From a bacterium D16-36 (GTDB lineage Bacteria > Bacillota > Clostridia > Lachnospirales > Lachnospiraceae), in assembly GCA_003611745.1 (NCBI GenBank), contig RAYF01000045.1, forward strand, positions 1 through 55,192: 55,192 nt of DNA, in the 5' to 3' direction. The stretch's first letter is position 1. Each line of letters opens with the position of its first letter. Below are positions 26,362 to 35,200 of this stretch, in pieces. A program made the position numbers and the translations under genes. The notes under the pieces were generated by a model. The model had not been told where the DNA came from. It did not search any database and saw nothing but the letters and a program-made list of their open reading frames with translations.

Positions 26362-28029
26362 TCACGATACCTCCTTTCTTTCCTGCTCCATTACCAGTGC
26401 ATTCCCTTTACTCTCAATAAAATCTGCCAGCATCAGGACTTTTGCAAACATATCCCCTGCCCTCAGTTCCAGAAACACCCGCTTATCCTCATACACAAGA
26501 ATACGGCTGACGAAAGTCACGAGAATATCCCGGCTTAATTCCGTAATCTCCAGTGTGGATTTCATCTTTTCCAGATTTGCCCCCGCAGACACCCCTGCCT
26601 TAAACAAATCCTTAATTGCCTCCTCCTGCTGCCTTATAGCAGCCTCTGCCGCCTGATACTGTGTTTCATAAATCTGCCGGAAATCCTTAAAATCCTCCTC
26701 CGTAATGATTCCCTGTTTCAAATCTTCATACAGTCCGCTGCGCAGGGAAACATACTTTTCCTGCTCCTGATGGAGTTTCCGGATTTCTTTATCAAATGCC
26801 GCCACTTCATCAAACTGCACTTCCATTGTTTCTATCTGCGTGAGTACATGGCTCTTATCCAAAAACAGTGCGAGCTGCTGTTTAAGGCCTGCCAGGACAA
26901 GATGTTTCAGTTCTTCCTCCGGGATGCTGTGCCTTGTGCAGCCAAGCCCCTTATTTCTGGTAGGGCAGATAAAATACACCTTTTCCGTGCCCTTGTAACG
27001 GTTTACCCGCCGTATCATCGGCTCCCCACAGTCCCCGCAAAAAAGAAATCCCGTAAACATATGGCACCCTGCTTTCCCTGCCGAAGCCCTTGTGTCAACG
27101 GCAAGCAGTCTCTGGACGGTTTTAAAATCCTCCGCCGATACCACCGCCTCATGGGTATCCGGTACACGCACCCATTCTTCTTTTGGCTTTTCCACCGAGC
27201 GTTTCACTTTGTGGCTGACCTTTTCGTTTTTCCCCTGCACCATCATTCCCGTGTATAGTTCATTGGTAAGGATTCGCTTAACTGCCACCGCCGACCACTT
27301 TGCCTTAACATGGGTGACAAACCCGGTGGAGAATTTTTCCCCCTGCGACTTTTTATATTCCATCGGGGAAAGGATTCCCATACCATCCAGCTTTTCCGCT
27401 ATGGCAAGGTTGCTTAAGCCTGCGATTTTCCATGCAAATATCTTCTTTACAATCCCGGCGGCATATTCATCCACAAGCAGGCGGTTGATATTCTCCGGGT
27501 CCTTGCGGTAACCGTACACGGCAAAGGCCCCGATAAAATCCCCCTTTTCCCTCTTAACCTGCTGGTGGCTCCTGACCTTTTTGGAAATGTCACTGCAGTA
27601 CGCATCATTGACAAAGTTCTTGACCGGCAGCACCAATGTTTTCTCATTGAAATCCGCCGTCAGCGAATCAAAGTTATCATTCAGTGCAATGAACCGCACA
27701 GAAAAAGCCGGGAAGGTTTTCTGAATCAACCGCCCGGCTTCAATATAATCCCGTCCAAATCTGGATAAGTCTTTTACAATTACACAATCAACGTGTCCAG
27801 CCTCAATATCTTCCATCATCCGCTGAAAAGAAGGCCTGTCAAAATTTGCCCCCGACCATCCGTCGTCCACATAGATGTCATAAATCTCCATGTCGTCCTG
27901 CTTACGGATAAAGGAGCGTATCATATCCCTCTGGGAACGGATGCTGTTGCTCTCCGCACCGCCATCCGATTCATCATCCCTGCTCAGGCGGAGATAGACT
28001 GCCACGTTATAAAAATCTTTCTCTTTCAT
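26362..28029 (-). CDS. Large serine recombinase 3
   Basis: 555 aa. Catalytic Ser in VAVYLRLSRDDE, Arg motif VKDLSRFGRDYI, recombinase domain GAFAVYGYRKDP, zinc ribbon (LFCGDCGEPM, YFICPTRN, GCTRHS) and a coiled coil near 400-470. AGGAGG in front of ATG. It is the first gene of the three-recombinase operon. Such triplets occur in clostridial elements, but which member is the integrase is not evident. Confidence 0.95.
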   Translation of the reverse strand: MKEKDFYNVAVYLRLSRDDESDGGAESNSIRSQRDMIRSFIRKQDDMEIYDIYVDDGWSGANFDRPSFQRMMEDIEAGHVDCVIVKDLSRFGRDYIEAGRLIQKTFPAFSVRFIALNDNFDSLTADFNEKTLVLPVKNFVNDAYCSDISKKVRSHQQVKREKGDFIGAFAVYGYRKDPENINRLLVDEYAAGIVKKIFAWKIAGLSNLAIAEKLDGMGILSPMEYKKSQGEKFSTGFVTHVKAKWSAVAVKRILTNELYTGMMVQGKNEKVSHKVKRSVEKPKEEWVRVPDTHEAVVSAEDFKTVQRLLAVDTRASAGKAGCHMFTGFLFCGDCGEPMIRRVNRYKGTEKVYFICPTRNKGLGCTRHSIPEEELKHLVLAGLKQQLALFLDKSHVLTQIETMEVQFDEVAAFDKEIRKLHQEQEKYVSLRSGLYEDLKQGIITEEDFKDFRQIYETQYQAAEAAIRQQEEAIKDLFKAGVSAGANLEKMKSTLEITELSRDILVTFVSRILVYEDKRVFLELRAGDMFAKVLMLADFIESKGNALVMEQERKEVS

Positions 28030-28160
28030 CTGGTATTCCTCCTGATTGATAATTCGTCAGCGTAACCCGTCCTACAGGGTATGGCTCTCCATCAGGATTC
28101 CTACTGGTTTAGTCCTGATAAAAGAATAACACGCTCCCTGCGTTTTGTAAACGCCCTTTT

Positions 28161-28424
28161 CTACATGATTGCAGTCTGCTTTCTGACAAGCTGCACCATG
28201 CGGTCATCCAGTGTTTCCTGCACGCCCTCTGCATATCCAATCTGTAATATATATTCCCCCACATTCTGTGCAAACGGATTCTTTACCTGCCCGAAAAAAG
28301 ACTGTACCCGCTGGTCCAGGCTCTTTGAAGTATCTATTACCACCTCATTTGCGTCCGACAGTTCTTCCCGCCGAAGTTCCATAATGGGTATTTTCTGTAA
28401 TTCGGATAACTGTTCCATAGTCAC
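28161..28424 (-). CDS. DUF6870-like small protein
   Basis: About 87 aa: MEQLSELQKIPIMELRREEL, then LDQRVQSFFGQVKNPFAQNV and VQETLDDRMVQLVRKQ. The block QRVxxFxxQxKNPF plus a C-terminal LDDRMVQL fits DUF6870 proteins that accompany clostridial mobile elements. GTG 28424 lies 10 bases after GGAG; ATG 28418 is the alternative. It is directly upstream of the recombinase operon and may act as its accessory or regulator (inference). Confidence 0.65.
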   Translation of the reverse strand: MTMEQLSELQKIPIMELRREELSDANEVVIDTSKSLDQRVQSFFGQVKNPFAQNVGEYILQIGYAEGVQETLDDRMVQLVRKQTAIM

Positions 28425-28861
28425 TGAAACGCCACTCCTTTCCCTTTCCCATAGGATGCCGGGGCAAAACCATTTTGCCTCTGGTATCATTTTATTAGGA
28501 AAGCTGCCTGTCTTATGACCGATAATTTATGCCGCAAGCCCGCACTGTCCCCCACCGCATGATCAATCTCTGCCACGGTTGTGATAGGCCAAAGATCAGG
28601 CAAAATAACCAGCCGAGGAAATTCAGAACTTTTGAAACCCTAATCCTATTATTCAAAAAGTGCCTAAAGATGTTAATCTTCAGACACTTAAAAATAGAAA
28701 ACTATATATTACTCTGCTGTAATTTCTGATACTGATATAATCACTGTTACTTCAGCCTATATCTGCCTTACTGTAGCAATTTGTTTTGGCAGAAGCAATC
28801 GAAAAATATAACTTCTTTGGAAACTCTTTGTGCTATGACTAAATTGAGTTTTGATATGAAA
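28425..28861. other. Gene-free spacer between the recombinase module and the NRPS operon
   Basis: It contains the NRPS-operon terminator (28653-28689) and should hold the promoter for the DUF6870/recombinase genes. No coding potential is seen. Confidence 0.55.
28653..28689 (-). terminator. Terminator of the NRPS operon
   Basis: Minus strand AAGTGTCTGAAGAT-taac-ATCTTTAGGCACTT: a 14-bp stem with two G-U pairs followed by TTTTTGAATAAT. It lies about 170 bp after the STAS gene. Confidence 0.75.
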
Positions 28862-29164
28862 TTACTTTGCCTGTATATCAAATATCTGGTCAAATCCAGT
28901 AAGCTTAAATACATCCATCACTTCGCTGCTTGCATGGATTATGGAAAACTCTCCATTCATATCTTTAAGTTGCTTATATGCTGACATAACTATACGAAGC
29001 CCCGCCGATGCGATATATTCCAGTTTATCAAAATCAAGTATCAGGCTCTCTATATCCGAAAGCGCCTCAATTTCCCTGCCCAATTCCGGTGCTGAATTTG
29101 TGTCCAGCCATCCCTCGACCGAGAGAATGGCTTTGTTATTTTCCATTGTTTTAGTAATCGTCAC
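28862..29164 (-). CDS. STAS-domain anti-sigma factor antagonist
   Basis: About 100 aa, a complete single STAS domain: ILSVEGWLDTNSAPELGREI, LILDFDKLEYIASAGLRIVM and a C-terminal VFKLTGFDQIFDI. Ser in YIASAGLR is at the position phosphorylated in SpoIIAA/RsbV. GTG 29164 with GGAGGAG upstream is preferred; the apparent ATG at 29179 is part of that ribosome site. It lies 45 bp after the NRPS gene. The natural partner would be an RsbW-type kinase, and one is fused to the MATE protein two genes upstream. Confidence 0.9.
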   Translation of the reverse strand: MTITKTMENNKAILSVEGWLDTNSAPELGREIEALSDIESLILDFDKLEYIASAGLRIVMSAYKQLKDMNGEFSIIHASSEVMDVFKLTGFDQIFDIQAK

Positions 29165-29208
29165 TTTTGTCTCCTCCATAAAAAAATTAGCATTAAATTT
29201 TCATAGTA

Positions 29209-32200
29209 TTAGAGCGCATCTGAAGAATCATCCTCAAAAAAGTTCAGCCCCTCCAATGCTTCGATTGCATTTGCAAGGTATCTGTTATCCGTTATATTCC
29301 ATTTGAATCCTAAACGGTAAAGCACTTCGGTTGTAAAGACATTATCATAATCAATCGTGTAGAGTTCCTCATCATCATGGGAAGTATAAGCTATAAGTCC
29401 CGATACCGCATCACTTGTTTCATGTTCTGCCGCATATGCATTGACCGTCTCAATGAATTGATCTCCAGGCATGATTTTAATGTCAAAGCCCCTCTCACGC
29501 ATCTCATATATCACATCACTCATAAAAATCCTGTGGTTGTTGCAGGCATGGAATACCGTAAATCTACTGTCTGTTCCTGCAAGACAGAGCACTGCTGCCG
29601 CTGTTTCATCAATTGGGGAAAATTCAGCGCTTTCATTCATGCTATCCATTGGAAATGCGCCAACTGCAGCGTACCCACGCAAACTCCTTAGAAAACCATT
29701 CGTGATAAAGTTAATCTGGAACTCCCCATCTCTGTGGCGGCTCATAAGATTACCGACACGAATCACTTTCGCATCAAGACCTTTTGTGGCCGCTTCCAGC
29801 ACGGCACGTTCTGCAAGGAACTTCGTGCGTATATACTCATTGGCAATTTTCTGCCCAAAATACAAATCATTTTCAGCAAGTTTTTGATCTATTGACGGCC
29901 TACCGTCCATACCCTCGCCACCTACTGATATAGTTGAAATCTGTACAAGCCTTCTATTTGCTGATGAGCAGAGGTCTATCAGATATTGGACACCTGTTAC
30001 ATTGATTTTTTCTAACATCTCACCCGCTGCAAAATGTTTGACGCAGGCAGCACAGTTAATCAATGTGGTAAAAGGTACATCTTTTAACCTGTCTACCTCT
30101 TTCCTGTCCGTTATGTCACTATCAATGCAGATAATCCTGTCACCAAACAGTTCGGTATATGGCAAGTCAAAATAATACATCAGCATATTCATCAAACGCC
30201 TCTCACTTGACTCATATCTGCCTTTGCGCACCATACAATATGCCTTGCCATCGTAATTGTCGAGAAATTCTTTTAACACGTGAATCCCCAGAAAACCTGT
30301 TGCACCCGTAATCAGAATATCACCTAACTCCTTTTTCTCCACATAGTCAGCGTTCTGCCTGTTATTTGCAGCAATCAGCGTATCAACTGCGTTGTAGGAA
30401 TAATTTGCGAATTCATCTGTATTTTCCTTCTGCACCTCATCTCCATATAATGCCTTGGCAAGTGCGCGCACCGTAGGATATTTGAAAATATCTGCATATA
30501 CCAGAGGAATCTTCTCATTCAGGCACATTACTGCAACCTTGGAAGCAGCAAGGGAGGTACCTCCAATTGCAAAGAAATCATCATCAATTCCTACCTTTTC
30601 CCGCCCTAATGCCTTTTCAAACAGCTTGCACAGTTTTATCTGCGCTCCCGTCTGAGGTGCGGCATAATCGGTGCGCCCTTCCATAATGGCAGGCTCTGGC
30701 AAAGCACGCTTATCAATCTTTCCGCCAGGCGTAACAGGCATTTTGTCCAGATGTGTATAGAATGCAGGAACCATGTATTCCGGAAGCAATGGACTTAAAA
30801 ATGCTTTCCAATCCTCCTCTTTGTACTCTGCTCCGGTATAATAAACCGCAATATATGTTACACCGCTCTGATCTACAGGGATTGCCGCCACCTCACAAAC
30901 ACCGTCACGTTTTAGGACTGCCCCCTCAATTTCGCCAAGTTCCACGCGGAATCCATTAATCTTAATCTGTGAGTCAATTCGCCCGATGTATTCAATATTT
31001 CCGTCACCTTTCAGACGAACCATATCGCCTGTATGATACAGCCTTTCCTCATCCTTACATGTGGCAAAAGGATTTGGCACAAATACGGACGCTGTTTTTT
31101 CCGGCAGATTATGGTAGCCTCTTGCCACCTGCCGCCCTGCCACACAAAGCTCCCCTGGTGCTCCCACAGGTACGCGCTTTAAATTCTCATCTACGATGTA
31201 ACTCCTTACATTGAGCTGTGATTTGCCAATCGGAATCGTTTTATATTCCTTGTCAACCACAAACTCTGTAGACGAAACGGTATTTTCCGTAGGGCCATAG
31301 CCATTTACCATCATGTACTTCCTATCATAATAGCGCTTAAACTTTTCACCTCCCAGAGTGAGAATCCTTAAAGCGCAATCCCCTGTCAGGGTTTCCGCCA
31401 CAAGCTCACCCATCTGCGTCGGCATGGTCGCTACCGTAATCGGCTCGTTTTCAAAGGTACGGCAGACAGCGACAGCATCCTTCCTGACACTTTCCGGGAA
31501 AATATAAAGAGAGGCTCCCACCGTCAAAGGTGTAAACAGGTCATGTACCGAAGCGTCAAAGCAGAAAGAAGAAAATTCGCCATACATATCCTCCGGAACC
31601 GTCGTATGAAAGGTAACTGTATGCTCAATTAATGTCATAAGGTTGCGGTGTTCCAGCATAACACCCTTTGGTTTCCCTGTCGAGCCGGAGGTGTAAATCA
31701 TATATGCCAGATTCTCCGGAAGCGGCGGCGTCAAATCCGCCTTTCCTGTAAAGCCAAGTCCGTCTTTTTCTATCTCGTCAAGATAAATTACATTCTTGTC
31801 ATACCCCTCTGCCAGCGGTTGATATTTCCTCATAAGAAGAAGATTTTCACTGCCACTGTCAGAGAGCATATATTCAATTCTCTCCTGCGGATATTCCGGA
31901 TCAAGGGGAACATATGCGCCTCCCGCTTTCATAATTCCTACAAACGCTTCCACAAATTCCCTTGTCCTGCCGCATAAAATTCCGGCAACCTTTTCCCGCC
32001 CAAAACCATTATTCTTCAGTTTATCAGCTATATACTCCGACACTGCATCAAGCTCTGCATATGTTATTGTACCGTTCTCATCTTTTACGGCAGTACTGTC
32101 CGGATATTTTGACACAGCTTCCCTGAACAGGCCGATAAAAGTCTTCCCCATATATTGCGGCGTATTTACCATCTTATCCTGTTCATCGAACAGAAGGCGT

Positions 32201-35200
32201 ATCTCTGATGGTTCCTTTCCAGCAAGGAAAGCCCTTGTGGTGATTTCAAGGTTTTCTATCAGATACTCTGCCGTCTCCTTTTCAAACAAATCACTTCTGT
32301 ATTCCAGCTCATAGATGTATTCGCCGTTTTCAATACTCATCATAAGCGATATCGGCTCCTTTGCCGCATTTAAGCCAAGAGGGATTTCTTCCGCATCCTC
32401 TCCACAGATTTTAGTAAATTCAAAATTCCCGCCCTGATACACAAACATCGTATCAGGCTTAATATGGAAATTGCGGCTGATTTCCTGAAACGGATAAATA
32501 TCGTGGTCCATCATTCCCATAAGCTGGTTTTTAATTGTTACAAAATAATCTTCCGTATTTTTCGTTGTATCACACACCACAGGCAATGTTTTGACAAACA
32601 TACCGATTGTATCAGAAAGACGTGAGTCATTTCTGCCATGATAGATGGTTGTAAATACACTTTTGGAGGCAAAATGGTATCTTGCCAGTGCTGCGCCAAA
32701 TATACCTGTGAAAAATACATTCTCTGTTATGCCATATTTCTCACAGATTGCCTGCACAGCTTTTTTGCTGATGACATCACTCTTTCTGCACAAATTCCCA
32801 ACGCTTGGTGCCTCTTCATTTTTGTCAGGATAAAGACTGGTGTCCGAGCTGCAGTCTTTCAATACAGAGGCGTAAAATTCCTCCGCTTTTTTATACTTTT
32901 CTCCCTGCATTGCCCTTTCGTTGTCAAGCGCTGCATCATAGGCAGTATATGCTTCTGCCGTAAGCTTTTCGCCCTGATATGCTCTATCGATATCCGACAA
33001 AATAACAGAAAGAGAGGTTCCGTCTGCAATCAGATGATGCACGTCAAGGAACAGATAACTCCCCTCATGTGTCCTATGTATCTCAAAACGGAACAGCGGC
33101 TCTTGAAACAGCGGAAATGGCCTTACCAGTTTTTCCCTGTCCATGCCATCAATAATTTCAGTGGTGTATTCCAAATCATCATTCCTGCGCTGGCGTATTT
33201 CACCGTCCTCATCCATAAAAAGCTGTACTTTCAGATATGGGTGCACTTCCACTGTCTGTTCTACTGCTTCTTTGAGCCGGATTAAATCTATCTCAGGACT
33301 TAGCCGGAACAAATATGGAATATTATAAACCGTTGTTCCCATATTCGCCGTACAGTCTACAAAGATGCCTGCCTGCGCATTGGTAAGAGGATACACCTCC
33401 CGTACTTCATGTATCTCGGATTTTTCCGCCCCCAGAAGAAATCTTTCTAACTGGACGACCGTTGGATTTTCCCTGATATCATTTGTCTTGATAGCCACGT
33501 CAAATTTCTTTGCCAGAAGTACATTAAGTTTTATCGCACTGATAGAAGTCAGTCCCGCAAACTGAATATCAGTAGTGATACCAAACTCCCTATGCCCGAT
33601 TGCTTCAGCAATGCAGTCACAAATACGCTGCTGTATTTCATTTTTTGGCGGAATCATTTCCTCCACTGCCTTTTGCGGCTTTGGCAGAGCGCGCCTGTTG
33701 ACCTTCTGGTTCTGGTTTAATGGAATCCGGTCAATCTGCATCGTTACAGCCGGTACCATATACGGCGGCTTTGTTTCCATAATAAAAGCATTCAGCTTCT
33801 CTGTATCAATCTGCTCATCTGACACAACATACGCTGCGATATATTTACCGCCGCCTTCCTCATCAAATGCAGCAACCGTGGCATCTTTAATCCCCGGAAA
33901 ACGCCGGATGACTTCCTCCACTTCCGTAAGCTCAATCCGGAATCCTCTTATTTTTACTTGGGCATCCCGTCTGCCCACAAAAGAAATATTTCCATCATTT
34001 AAGTAGCGCACCACATCGCCTGTGTGGTACATCCGCTTGTATCCCTCCTGGTCAATATAAGGATTTTTAGCATACACCTCTCTTGTTTTCTCCGGACGGT
34101 TCAGGTATCCCCGCGATACCTGCCTTCCCGAAACGAGCAGCTCACCGGATGCCCCTGCCGGCAGGCGATGTCCTTTGTCATCAACAATATAGAGTTTCAG
34201 ATTATCCAGCGGCTTCCCGATTGGAATATCATCATAATACCGGTCCATCTCAAAGATTGTTGTATAAACCGTGCATTCCGTAGGCCCATAGACATTGTAA
34301 AACCTGATACCCTCCGGCGGATTTAAAGGAACCAGCTTTTCTCCACCCGTACTGAGATGTTTTAATGTCTTACTCTTTATTTCCATTGCGAATTGGCGTC
34401 CCACCTGTGTCGTCATAAAGGAATGGGTAACCTGGTTCTCTTCAAAATAATCACTGAGTGCAAAAAGGTCAAGGCGTATTTCCTCGGCAATGATATTTAA
34501 TTGCGCACCTGCAGTGAGAGACGTAAAAATATCCATCATAGATGCGTCAAAACCATAGGAGGCATAGGCGGCGAGGCGGGCAGAACCATCAAACTGATAT
34601 TGTCTGTGATACCATCTGCAGAATGCAGTGATATTTCCATACTCAATCATGCAGCCCTTCGGCACCCCTGTCGAGCCTGATGTGTAAAGCAGCGTAAACA
34701 AATCCTCCGGCTTTGGAGACGGCAGCTTTTCCATATATTCCGGCAAGCCCGGTATCTCATCAAGATACAATACCTGTCCTGTATAGTCAGACACCAATTC
34801 ACGCATCTCCTGTGTAGTAATCAACAGTTTCGCACCACTGTCCTCCAGCATAAAATGCAATCTGTCCTGAGGATACGTATGGTCAAGCGGCTGGCAGGCA
34901 CAGCCACTGCGGGCAATACCCATCGAACAGATTGCCATATATTCACAGCGCGGAATCAGCACAGCGGCTACGTCACCTGCTGTTAATCCCTTCCGGATAA
35001 GGTCGCCTGCAAGATTATGCGTTATTTTTTCAATCTCACTGTATGTATATCTGGCATCTTCGTATACAACAGCTGTCTGGCCAGGATATTTAGCAACTGC
35101 CTCCTCAAACATATCCACAACCGTTTTACTGTCATCATATGGCACTTCTGTCTCATTAAAACTGTCAAGCATTTTTTCCTGCTGCTCTGAAAGAATCGTC

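Noticed and set aside
28081-28130. Hairpin ATCAGGA/TCCTGAT as a terminator
   Set aside because: No U-run on either strand; it may be a control site but cannot be supported.
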